Assembly: GCA_002049455.2 (NCBI GenBank)
Contig: KV918803.1
Coordinates: forward strand, 186,001-250,000
Direction: 5' to 3'
Source of the DNA: Porphyra umbilicalis
Taxonomy: Eukaryota; Rhodophyta; Bangiophyceae; Bangiales; Bangiaceae
DNA: 64,000 bases
How positions within the stretch are numbered: the first letter of the stretch is position 1; each line of letters begins with the position of its first letter. Of the stretch, positions 22,176 to 31,520 are shown piece by piece. The notes beneath the pieces were generated by a model. The model made no database searches. It was not told where the DNA came from and saw nothing but the letters and a program-made list of their open reading frames with translations. The translations under genes were made by a program, and so were the position numbers.

Positions 22176-24656
22176 CTAAAAGTAGTGGCCCCACGGGATC
22201 GGCGTCACGGTCCACTCGTTGCGCGACGTGTAGCCGACGCGGATGGTCAGCGGTGGCAACCCCCCCACCTTGTACGTCTGCTGCACGCCCGCCGACGCGA
22301 CCACGTCATCCACCTTTTCCTCCGACCGCGTCGACCGCCAGTTGGCATTGGCAAAGACGCCGGTGCCCTTGAGTTTGGGCACCGACACGACCTTGTCGAG
22401 CTCCACCCCCACGTACGGGGCGCCCTCGCCCTTGAGGTACATCCCCGCCTTGCCAATCACCTGGCACAGCTGCAGGCGGGGGAGCATGTTGACGCGCGTC
22501 GTCAGCTTCCACTCTTGCGTCAGCGGCTTGTACGTCGACGTGATCTTGAGCGGCAGCTTGTGGAGACCCGCGCTCGCCTTGGTGCCCCCCTCCGCCCTGT
22601 GGTACGACCATTGGTGCCAGAACGTCGGCGCAAAGTAGTGGCGGTCGTGGTCCCACGGCCAAAAGTGGGTGAGCACATACCCGGCAAGGCCGGTCGTCAC
22701 GCCCACCGTCGTGCGGCGGACGTCGCCGAGCGCGTGGCCGGCGCGGTTGAAGACGCCCCCAATGCCGCGGCCATACACGGTGGCGCCGTCGCCGAGCGCG
22801 TCGGCGCCCGTCAGGAGCGTGCGGCCAGCCTTGCCGAGCGCGTTCGACACGTTGGACGACACGGCGCGGCCCGTCTGATCGACGGCCGACGCCGCGTCCG
22901 ACGCAGCGCCGGCGACCGAGCCGGCCGCGTCCGACGCCGTGTCCGCGGCCTTGCGGCCAAAGCCAAACACGCCCTTCTTTGTCTTGAGGGCGACATCCCC
23001 GGCCACGTCGGCCGCCTCCTTGGCAGCATCGGCCGCGTCGCCCGCAACCACCGACACCTTGCGGCCAGTCTTGTCCGCCATGACGCTCGCCTTGTCGGCA
23101 GCATCCGACGCACTGTCTGCGGCCTTGCGGCCAAAGCCAAACAGGCCCCTCTTCGTCTCAATGGCAGCGTCGCCCGCCGCGTCCGCCGCGTCCTTGGCAG
23201 CATCGGCCGCATCACTGGCGGCGATAGACACCTTGCGGCCCGCCTTGTTGGCCACATCACCCGCCACGTCTGCTGCCTCAGAGGCATTGTCAGCGGCCTT
23301 GCGGCCAAAGCCAAAGAGGCCCTTTTTGGTCTTGATGGCAGCGTCGCCCGCAGCGTCCGCCGCGTCCTTGGCAGCGTCCGCCGCGTCGCTGGCGGCGCTC
23401 GACACCTTGCGACCGGCCTTGTCGGCCACATCCGCCGTCACGTCGGCCGCCTCCGAGGCCGCATCCGAGGCCTGGCGGCCAAAGCCAAAGAGGCCCTTTT
23501 TGGTCTTGATGGCAGCGTCGCCCGCGGCATCCGCCGCGTCCTTGGCCGCGCCGCTCACCTGACGGCTCGTGTCGTCGACGACCGAGCCCGCCGCGTCGGC
23601 GGCATCCGATGCCGCGTCCGAGGCCTTGCGGCCAAAGCCAAAGAGCCCGCGCTTGGCATCCTTGGCAGCGTCATCCACAGCGCCAACGGCATCCTGGGCG
23701 GCGCCCGACACAGCACGACCGGTGCGGGTCGCCGCCGCGTCCGCCTCGGCGGCCGCATCACCGGCAACGTCGGCGGCCTTGCGGCCAAAGCCAAAGAACC
23801 CGCGCTTGGCGTCCTTGGCCGCATCATCCACGGCGCCAACGGCATCCTGGGCGGCGCCCGACACGGCGCGCCCAGTGCGGGTTGCCGCTGCGTCCGCCTC
23901 GGCGGCCGCGTCGGAAGCCGCATCCGAGGCCTTGCGGCCAAAGCCAAAGAGCCCGCGCTTGGCGCTCCCCGCCGCATCCCCCACTGCACCCGCCGCGTCT
24001 TGCGCAGCATCCGCTGCATCGTTTGCGACACCCGACGCGGCGCGGCCCGTGCGGGTCGCCGCCGCGTCCGCCTCGGCGGCCACGCCATCGGCCGCGTCCG
24101 ACGCCTTGCGGCCAAAGCCAAAGAGGCCCCGCTTGGCGCCCTTGGCCGCATCCTCCGCCGCGTCCGCAACGTCTGCGCCCGCGCGGTCAACGGCACGGCC
24201 GGCGCGGCCCGCCGCGTAGTCGGCATCGGCAGCGACACTGCCGGCCGCGTCCGAGGCCTTGCGGCCAAAGCCAAAGAGGCCGCCCTTGGCCTCCTTGGCA
24301 GCAGCGCCGGCCGCATCCACAGCGCCCGACGCGGCGCCCGACGCCGTCGCGCCGACGCGGCCGGCGGGGACGACGGGGACGGCCAGCGTGCCGGCCTCGG
24401 GGGCGACGGCAGCCTTTTTGCGGCCAAAGCCGAAAAAGCCGCCGCCGCCGTCCGAGGACCCGCCCTCCACATTCACATTGACCTTGACGGGACCGGCCCG
24501 CTTGTCGACCTGCACGTCCACCTCCACGGGGCCGCCTTGGCGCAAACCCCCGACGCCATACCCGGCCACAGGGACGACGGGGATGAGATCCACCTCATCG
24601 CGGCGGGAGAAGAAGCGACCCCCAAACACACGGACGGGTGCGGCGTCGGCCAACAT
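22176..24656 (-). CDS. Repeat protein with ten FGFGR motifs and beta-rich C-terminus
   Basis: Intronless, 826 residues, ATG at 24656 (MLADAAPVRVFGG). After about 70 residues the motif G-[LFV]-FGFGR-[KQ] appears ten times, mostly preceded by K-[RK]. The motifs are separated by 40-60 residues of Ala/Asp/Lys-rich amphipathic sequence (AADAAKDAADAAGDAA, EADAAATRTGRAVS), which resembles LEA or apolipoprotein-like helices. The last 170 residues differ: an aromatic patch (HFWPWDHDRHYF, FWHQWSYHRAEGG) leads into alternating polar/hydrophobic strands (KLPLKITSTYKPLTQEWKL, LTIRVGYTSRNEWTVTPI) and the protein ends in Phe (WGHYF). A terminal aromatic after beta strands is typical of outer-membrane beta-barrel proteins, so plastid or mitochondrial envelope association is conceivable. 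No family is firmly recognised. Confidence 0.8.
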   Translation of the reverse strand: MLADAAPVRVFGGRFFSRRDEVDLIPVVPVAGYGVGGLRQGGPVEVDVQVDKRAGPVKVNVNVEGGSSDGGGGFFGFGRKKAAVAPEAGTLAVPVVPAGRVGATASGAASGAVDAAGAAAKEAKGGLFGFGRKASDAAGSVAADADYAAGRAGRAVDRAGADVADAAEDAAKGAKRGLFGFGRKASDAADGVAAEADAAATRTGRAASGVANDAADAAQDAAGAVGDAAGSAKRGLFGFGRKASDAASDAAAEADAAATRTGRAVSGAAQDAVGAVDDAAKDAKRGFFGFGRKAADVAGDAAAEADAAATRTGRAVSGAAQDAVGAVDDAAKDAKRGLFGFGRKASDAASDAADAAGSVVDDTSRQVSGAAKDAADAAGDAAIKTKKGLFGFGRQASDAASEAADVTADVADKAGRKVSSAASDAADAAKDAADAAGDAAIKTKKGLFGFGRKAADNASEAADVAGDVANKAGRKVSIAASDAADAAKDAADAAGDAAIETKRGLFGFGRKAADSASDAADKASVMADKTGRKVSVVAGDAADAAKEAADVAGDVALKTKKGVFGFGRKAADTASDAAGSVAGAASDAASAVDQTGRAVSSNVSNALGKAGRTLLTGADALGDGATVYGRGIGGVFNRAGHALGDVRRTTVGVTTGLAGYVLTHFWPWDHDRHYFAPTFWHQWSYHRAEGGTKASAGLHKLPLKITSTYKPLTQEWKLTTRVNMLPRLQLCQVIGKAGMYLKGEGAPYVGVELDKVVSVPKLKGTGVFANANWRSTRSEEKVDDVVASAGVQQTYKVGGLPPLTIRVGYTSRNEWTVTPIPWGHYF

Positions 24657-25987
24657 CGTGGCGGGGTGGGGGGAAAGTGAGAGGGATCAAAGAGGAACAA
24701 TCACGAGCACCGCGTGCACAGGTACGGGAGTGTCGGTGGCAGCGGGGATGGATCGGGAGTGGATCGGCGGTCGTGCCACGCACAACACGGGTCCCGTCCC
24801 CTACGGTTCACGCCGCATGCACGTCGCGTGCACGGCCTCCCAACCAGAGACCGAGCGCGTTGTAAGCGCGACCCCCCGTGCAGCGGTCAAGTAGGGCGCA
24901 CGCGCCGGCGCAGCCGAGTATGCATTCGCTTGCCCCCCCCCCACTCCCCACTCCCCCCCACTCCCCCCCCACTCCCCCCACCACCAGCACAGCGTAGATT
25001 GCAGACACCCGCCGGTCGGATCGCCCGCGCGCGTGAGGCGTGCAAACCGCCACAGGCACCCGAGGCAAGTGTGACACGCGGTGGCGCACCCGCCGCACCG
25101 TTGGGGAGAGGGGGTGTGGCGGGCAGCAGCCCACCAGACAAGGAGTGTACGCTCCACAGGCAGCACCAGGGGAGCCCCGTCAGGACCACTTGAACAGCCG
25201 CAGGTCAGGGGAAGATCGCATTGGATCCCGACACGCCGCTTCAACAGCCCGCGTTCCCAGAAGACCCCTGTGTAGGCGATGCGTGGTGGGGCGGTGCAAG
25301 GGAGATAGAGAGCGGGGATCTGGTCGAGGACGAGCTGCACGCTTTGCATGCTGTGACTTGGGCTGCCATCACCAAATGTACACCACTTAAACGTATATTT
25401 ATCCAGCACTTCCTAAGTATCTATTCCCACAGCGCTATTCCTTCGAAAACTTGATCATGAAAAATAGCCTGAAAAAGTCTTGGTTTTTTCTCTCCATCGG
25501 GAGAGCCTGTGGATACGCCTACTAGCTCGCCGAGTGGTCGAGGCAGGTGATGGCGCCACACGTACGTTCGCGGGCCGCAACAGCAACTGGTGCCACCTCC
25601 GTCGTCGTCGCCATTGCCGAAGCCAAAAGGCTTGGGTGTCATAGATAATGGCTTGGGGTGCCACAGCTCGCATTGATATCTATCTTTCCGTCACCGCGAT
25701 CATGGATGCACCCAGCGCCGCCCGGGCGCGGTGCGGGAGCATGAGAGTGAGTGAGCATTGAATAACGATAGCGGCGCTCACAACCAAAGCAACACGTCCT
25801 TCCGGCACAGAGGCCCGACGATCGGAAAAAAGCGCCTGAAAGCAGAAACACATGCAGCTAGAGCCAAGTCCAGGGATTGGAGAGCCGACCTACAGTCACA
25901 GGGACACGTCCCATGTCCACTCATATCACTCGTGGACCATGCTTGTGGGCCTCCGCCGGCCCTCTGCTCGCTCAAAAGTCGACCTAC
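24657..25987. other. Intergenic, no gene recognised
   Basis: Contains a C-rich tract with CCCCACTCCCC repeats (about 24932-24980). Only short ORFs without recognisable content. Presumed promoter side of the 22176-24656 gene. Confidence 0.5.
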
Positions 25988-27025
25988 TTACTGGTCAGTC
26001 ACTGCGTGTGGCGTTTCCACCTCCTCTTCTTCCGCAGCGTCATTCATAGACACCCCCGGTGGCGGCGCGTTCCTCGGCTCCGTGGCCGCCAGAGGGGGCA
26101 GCGCATGAGCTTCCACAAACCGGTCCTCCGTCTCGCCCAGAGCCGCCGCGTCAATGGCAAACGATCCACCGACTGCCCACAGCAGCGCGCGCACGCACAT
26201 GTACAAGTCGTCGGCGCCGTCCATGGCACCCGACACGTCGGCAAACGCGCGCAGATCCTCCATCACCCCGTCGATGGATAGGTGTGCTGCCGCCGCGCAG
26301 GCGACAAGCAGCCGCTGCCAGTTCCACCGACTCACGCCGAGGGCCGGCTGCAGCACGAGCACCTTGTGCAGTAACGCAAAGGCAAGGACCGTCTTGGTCG
26401 GGGACGCACCCGGAACGCGGAAGAGGGCGCCGACGAGGCCGCCAACGTCGGGCACCCCGTCATATGGGTGGAAAAACGCGGCGAGACGAGCATCAGGCAT
26501 CCGCTGCCGGCGACTTGGAGTGGCCGCGTCGGGATGCGCCGTCGCTCGGGCGGCGCGGAGCGACTGCATCCGCAGCGCCCCGAGCGGGTGGTTGCGCAAG
26601 AGGTCGTGGCGCACCGCGACGGCGGCCGCCACCTCCCGCCGCGTGGTCAAAAGCGCGTTGGAGCTATCCCCAACAGCCTGCCCCCCCTGGAGGTCTTCCA
26701 GCCGCTGCGACATTTCGGTGAAGGCGCGGGCGAGGTCGGCATCCACCGCGCGGTTGACAACGGCCGCCGCGATGACCGCCGCGTCGGCGGCGGGGAGCAG
26801 GTTGAGCAGCTCCGTGACAACGTCTTGGAACAACGACACCAGCTGCGGGACGGTCAGGCGGTCGGCCGTCGCGCCGCGGTTCACACCACGCTGCGCCTCC
26901 ACGACGCTGCCAAACCTCCAGCGGAGGTGCTCTGGCGAGGACTGCCACTCCGGCCGAAAAGTGTTACGCACGACCGCGACATGGACGTTTCGGCCACGGA
27001 GAGTGAAGCAAGGGAAGCGGCACAT
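25988..27025 (-). CDS. Divergent cyclin-like protein
   Basis: 345 residues from ATG 27025 (MCRFPCFTLRGRNVHV). Residues about 195-290 follow the helix order of a cyclin box: GVPDVGGLVGALF, SPTKTVLAFALLHKVLVLQ, WNWQRLLVACAAAAHLSIDG, then LYMCVRALLWAVGGSFAI. The layout is closest to P/U-type (Pho80-like) cyclins. The Lys normally found in the third helix (AAK) is His here, so kinase activation is doubtful. The N-terminal half is helical without a recognised domain, and the C-terminus is acidic (DAAEEEEVETPHAV). A broken paralogue lies upstream at 28239-29206. Cyclin identity is inferred from pattern, not from strong motif identity. Confidence 0.55.
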   Translation of the reverse strand: MCRFPCFTLRGRNVHVAVVRNTFRPEWQSSPEHLRWRFGSVVEAQRGVNRGATADRLTVPQLVSLFQDVVTELLNLLPAADAAVIAAAVVNRAVDADLARAFTEMSQRLEDLQGGQAVGDSSNALLTTRREVAAAVAVRHDLLRNHPLGALRMQSLRAARATAHPDAATPSRRQRMPDARLAAFFHPYDGVPDVGGLVGALFRVPGASPTKTVLAFALLHKVLVLQPALGVSRWNWQRLLVACAAAAHLSIDGVMEDLRAFADVSGAMDGADDLYMCVRALLWAVGGSFAIDAAALGETEDRFVEAHALPPLAATEPRNAPPPGVSMNDAAEEEEVETPHAVTDQ

Positions 27026-27961
27026 GGTTGTGGTGGTGGAGGAGGGTGGGATAGAGAGCGGGTTGTTCCAGCAGGTACAGATGTGACAGCAGGCGGTGGT
27101 ACCACCACTGGCGATGACGCCGGCGGCGGCAGTGGGGCGCGGGCGGCGGAAAGGGAGGTCGACTGCGTGACGACAGCGTCGAGGGGTTGGGTGGCAGTGG
27201 ATTGGATTTTCTGTGAAGCGCAGCGCAGCGGACCAGCGCCCCCCAGCTTAAACCTACATGGGTCGCCAACCGGTGGTTTCTGGGGGGGAGTGCCGATCTT
27301 GCACCATGGCAGTGGTCGAAACTGCGAAATGGCGTCACCTGCGGAACGGTTTTGGTACGGCAGGCAGCGGTTCGCCGTCGGCCCGACCGTTTTCTGTGAC
27401 ACACAAGCCACGGCGCGGCGGTGGCGGCTGCCACACGGGAGGAAGCGCAGTCAGCGGCCAACGCGAGGGGCGTTGACAGCACGTGTGCGGGGAACGGGCA
27501 GGTGAACGATGGCCGATGAGGGGGTTACTTTTGCACTGATCTCGGGGTCCTGAACGCAGCGCGGCCACGTGCCGCCGCCGTCTCCACACGTCACACTCCG
27601 ACGACGCGTGCGGCATCGGTGTCGCGCCACCGTTCTTGTCGGAGCGGCGTGCACACGAGTCGCCCGTGGCGGGAGCGCTGATCGTGAATCCGCTGACGCA
27701 CGGCCCTCTTCCATCCGCCTGGCCGATTCAGAACGGTTCTTGGCGTCCCCCACCAGCCCCTCCCTTTCCAAAAAACCGGGGTCGGCGGGGACCCCCCAAT
27801 TTCTTTGATGTCGCCGGTCGGCGGTGCAGGGTGAGCCGTGCAGGGTGTTCGCGCCAACGACTGGCGGGAGAGCCACAGCCGGCAACCGTCTCGCACGACG
27901 CCTTGGCCACGCGATCGAGTCTGGCGCGCCAACCCTCGTTTTCCGATGCCACCCCTCTTGC
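27026..27961. other. Intergenic, no gene recognised
   Basis: Promoter side of the cyclin-like gene. No long ORF with protein-like composition. Confidence 0.5.
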
Positions 27962-27963
27962 TA

Positions 27964-28092
27964 CAGTGCGTTCTCGTGACAAGAGACAGCTGATTCAGCT
28001 CAATATAAATAAAAGTGGCCTACACGCACTGGAATGGAAGACTCGCGACCCATATTCCCTTGTAGATGATTCTCTTGTAACGAGAACGCACT
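27964..28092. mobile_element. 129-bp Tc1/mariner-type MITE
   Basis: Terminal inverted repeats of 22 bp with one mismatch: the left begins CAGTGCGTTCTCGTGAC and the right ends ACGAGAACGCACTG. Both ends are flanked by TA (27962-27963 and 28093-28094), the target duplication of Tc1/mariner elements, whose ends often begin CAGT. The interior is A/T-richer than its surroundings and non-coding. The autonomous partner is not in this window. Confidence 0.85.
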
Positions 28093-28238
28093 GTACTACG
28101 AAGCAATGGAGACGCGGCAAGAACCACGAGCCAAACACGCGACGAAACTGCGAGGCCGAGTACCCCTAGATCCTCCCCCCCGAATACCCTCCCGATTGAG
28201 CATGTCACCCCCCCCCACCGCCCGAAGCAATCCGCCAC

Positions 28239-29206
28239 TCAACGACCCGGCGCCCCGTCCCCCCTGGGACACTCTTCACCCGAGGCACCCACGCCCGACG
28301 CCCTCCTCCACAGGACACCGCGCCGGGTGAGGATCGTATGTGCGCCCACTGGCCACGCTCCGAGGGATAGCAGGCCCTCGGTATCCACGGCAGAGGAGCC
28401 AAACGCCACAACCAGCAGCGCCCGCGGGTGGCGGTACCAATCCGTGCGACCGACAGCTTCTGGCGACCACGTCGCAACCACAACCGACTCGTCCCGCCGC
28501 CCTTCGTCCATACCGAGGCGTGCGGCAATGGCGGCGGCGACCAGCAAGCGCTGGCAATAGCACCGGGCAAGGTGCCGGCGGAACCCGCGCGTCCGCGCCG
28601 CCGCGGAGATCAATGGTTTGGGGGCATTGACAGCCGCCACACGCGAGCGGCGGTGGATGCGGTCACCACAGCGGTGGGGAGGCAGACGCCCGCGCGCGCC
28701 ATGACGGGCTGGAAGCTCCCTACGGGCGACGTGAAGATTCGCGCCGCGGTGGGGGGGGGTTGCCTGCACCACCCCCTCGCTCCGAGTCGACTCCAAGGTC
28801 GGGGGACGCGGCGGCAGTGACGCCACCGCCGCCACCGCCGCCGCCGTCGCACACGACGCGTCGCCACCGTCGGCCGCGGTGGCAGCGTCTGTCCGCACTG
28901 GCGGCACGGGCGCCGCCTCTGCAGCCGCCCCGCCGCCGCCAGCAGCGTCCCCTCCGTCGGCCAGTGGCGGCGGGCGCCGCCGCCGTCGCACCCCCCGCCG
29001 TGGCCGCCGCCCCCCCCCGATGCCGGTACGCGGGCCCCGCGCGGGGAGCCGCCGCAGCCGTCTGCGGACGTCCACCCAAACGGGCGCCGCCCCCCCCGCA
29101 CGGGCGGACACGCAGCGGCCGCCAACGCGGGCGGCGTGCGCCGGCTGCACGCGGGGGACGAGGCGGCTTGCCGCCGACTCGTGCGCCACAAATTTTGGCA
29201 CGCCAC
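28239..29206 (-). pseudogene. Broken paralogue of the cyclin-like gene
   Basis: One minus-strand frame ends its upstream part with GVCLPTAVVTASTAARVWRL. A second frame continues with RCYCQRLLVAAAIAARLGMD and HPRALLVVAFGSSAVDTEGL. These align in order with helices of the gene at 25988-27025 (SPTKTVLAFALLHKVLV, NWQRLLVACAAAAHLSID, YMCVRALLWAVGGSFAIDAA). The frame changes near 28620. The 5' part is extremely GC-rich and has no clear start. Best read as a decayed tandem duplicate. Confidence 0.5.
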
Positions 29207-30481
29207 CGGTCGCGTGACGAGGGGGAGGGCGCCGCCGACGCCGGAAAGGGTGTCTCAAACATGTCGGGTCATTCCATTTCCATCTGTCGATTTTGACCAT
29301 GTTTCTTGGCTGAACGGCATCATGGTTGAGGCCCAGTCTACACGGCGCGTGTACGGCGTGCTCAGACACGTGCTAGCCAATGGGAGCGCTTCGTTCCAAT
29401 CACACCCCAATCACGCTAATACTTTTAGACCCAATCCGGCCGACCGTGCGATCCCGCACACAAAAGACTTACGAGCCGAAACAGGCTCATTCGGCGCATT
29501 CAAGCCGAACACGTTCACGTGCGCGAGATTTTTTTTAATATCTCGCGCACGTGAACGTGTTTGGAAAGGAATGTGTCAGTTGCGTCTTTTAGCTTTCGCA
29601 GGAATGATTGGACGAGAAGGCTCCTCACGACTGAACCACTCGGATCAAGAGATGGGAGACCCGTCAGTTCTCGAGAGACGCCTGCTCGGTGCAGCCGCGT
29701 AGCTCTCGCTGCGTCGTTGTCACCACGATACGATCTGCCAGATCTGACCATAAACTTCTGGCACAGTGTGTTCGTGCGTGCCGTGAAGAAAGACGGCGCC
29801 ACATCACGTGTTTTTTGGCGGACTCATGTTCATATTGGTGCCGAATCACGTTCACGTCGCTCGCCGTGTAGACTGGGCCTGAGCCAAGTATGCAGTTTTT
29901 TCTTGCCACTGGATCGCCCGGTGTGAGATTATTTCAGACTTCAGCGGCATCTCCGCGTCCTGGAGGGGGGCAGATACGGAAAACTGCAAAGACAGGGGTT
30001 TACGATGATGATGACTCTCGATATCGAGTCCACTGCACCCGTACACTCTATACCGACCCGGTACACAGAAGGAAGGATGTTTTTGCAGCACCCGCCGTGG
30101 TCTATTGTTTCTGTGAGGCATCCTGCTCTTGTCTCAGCCCGTCTTTCGAGCTGCACCAAGATACGCATCAAGTATTGTCTGTATGCCTGCGGGATAGTCA
30201 AGTGGACCGCTCAGGAGTGAGATGTAAACAACCCCGAGATGACTTCACAGCGCACATGCGACGTGCCATACCTCTGCTGGACGGACAAGCATGCAGCCAA
30301 AATGGTCGTGCCTACCATCAACAAGGTCTGCTTTGATGGCATAGGATGGCCTTGTGTGTTGCTGCATCGCCACCTATACACGTCACACCGGCGCGCCAAG
30401 GCTGCATCTAGTCGACCGGCCATGGCAAAAGGCGTCAGCGACCCAAGAAAAAACCCTGAGAAGCAAAAAAAAATCAAGCAA
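29207..30481. other. Intergenic, contains perfect hairpin
   Basis: Ordinary composition, no gene recognised apart from short ORFs (for example 30239-30487 on +, no known content). Holds the 29508-29561 inverted repeat. Confidence 0.5.
29508..29561. repeat. Perfect 22-bp inverted repeat (hairpin)
   Basis: Left arm 29508-29529 (starts AACACGTTCACGTGCGCG) and right arm 29540-29561 are exact reverse complements with a 10-base T/A-rich loop. Each arm contains CACGTG. After one mismatched pair, pairing resumes for two further bases. Confidence 0.95.
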
Positions 30482-30890
30482 GAGTGACCCAACCGGTTTC
30501 TCCAGCGGGTGGTGGCCGTCCCGTCCGCGACAGTGCCACACCCGCTGCCGGAGGTGCGCGGCAAGAGCCGCCCCCCCGTGAAAAAGCACATGCTGTGAGA
30601 TCCTCACTATCACAAACAAGAGTGACCCAACCGGTCTACCCAGCGGGTGGTGGCCGTCCCGTCCGCGACAGTGCCACACCCGCTGCCGGAGGTGCGCGGC
30701 AAGAGCCGCCCCCCCGTGAAAAAGCACATGCTGTGAGATCCCCACTAACTCAAACAAGAGTGACCCAACCGGTCTACCCAGCGGGTGGTGGCCGTCCCAT
30801 CCGCGACAGTGCCACACCCGCTGCCGGAGGTGCGCGGCAAGAGCCGCCCCCCCGTGAAGAAGCACACGTTGTGAGGTCCCCAGCCTACTA
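30482..30890. repeat. Three tandem copies of a 138-bp unit
   Basis: Units start at 30482, 30620 and 30758 (each begins GAGTGACCCAACCGG) and are nearly identical. The third copy runs into the stop codon of the minus-strand gene at 30888. The period of 138 is 46 codons, and the minus strand is open across all three units in another frame. Confidence 0.95.
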
Positions 30891-31520
30891 GAGGGGCACC
30901 ACCGAAGGCAAGAGCCCCTTGGGGAGGGACTGTCTCATCGTCACGGCCACGGCGCGGATCACCGTCTTCTTGTACGCGGCGGCTATTGCGCGGAAGGAGC
31001 CCGTCGGCTGCGGATCGCGGTGCTTGGGGTGACCTGCAACAATCGTGCTGGCCGTCGCCGACGCCTTGCCCATCACGGTTCCGACGCCGAGGGCGGTGTC
31101 GGACGTCTCGGGATACGCCTTGATCCATGCCGCCGCGTGGCGGCGCGCGGCGGTGGAGATGGTGAAGGCGCGCTTGGCATCGACATCGAGGGGGGTGACG
31201 CCCCACGCGGCGCTGTACTTTTGCTTGAGGAAGGTCTTGACGGCCATACGCAAGGTCGTCGGCCCGGCATTGATGGGCTTTCCCGGCTTTCCCATTCGCG
31301 CCGCGATGCTCAGGTCGACGGGTGCGGAGGTGAGCTCCTTGAAGCACGCCTCGATGGCATCGTCGGTGTCGCCAAACGCATCGGGCGGGGGGGCGTCGAC
31401 GGTCGCAGCTACCGCTCCCAAACCCAGCGACGCAGAAGCGGAGACGGTGGCGGTGGCGAGCAGCAGCACCGCAGCCAGCAGGGGAACGCGGCTGGTCTGG
31501 GTCCGGGAGGAGGCCGCCAT
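30888..31520 (-). CDS. Small putative secreted protein, unknown function
   Basis: 210 residues, ATG at 31520. The N-terminus is a textbook signal peptide: MAASSRTQTSR, then a hydrophobic core (VPLLAAVLLLATATVSA) with likely cleavage after an Ala-x-Ala. The mature part is moderately basic with two Cys at most and no recognised domain (KAYPETSDTALGVGTVMGKA in the middle). It stops at 30888 exactly where the 138-bp tandem array begins, so the array would form its 3' UTR. No intron seen. Confidence 0.6.
   Translation of the reverse strand: MAASSRTQTSRVPLLAAVLLLATATVSASASLGLGAVAATVDAPPPDAFGDTDDAIEACFKELTSAPVDLSIAARMGKPGKPINAGPTTLRMAVKTFLKQKYSAAWGVTPLDVDAKRAFTISTAARRHAAAWIKAYPETSDTALGVGTVMGKASATASTIVAGHPKHRDPQPTGSFRAIAAAYKKTVIRAVAVTMRQSLPKGLLPSVVPL

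Noticed and set aside
22185-24680. 831-codon plus-strand ORF
   Set aside because: Antisense to the FGFGR repeat protein. It is mostly Arg/Ala low complexity, whereas the minus frame has regular motifs, an ATG start and a distinct C-terminal domain.
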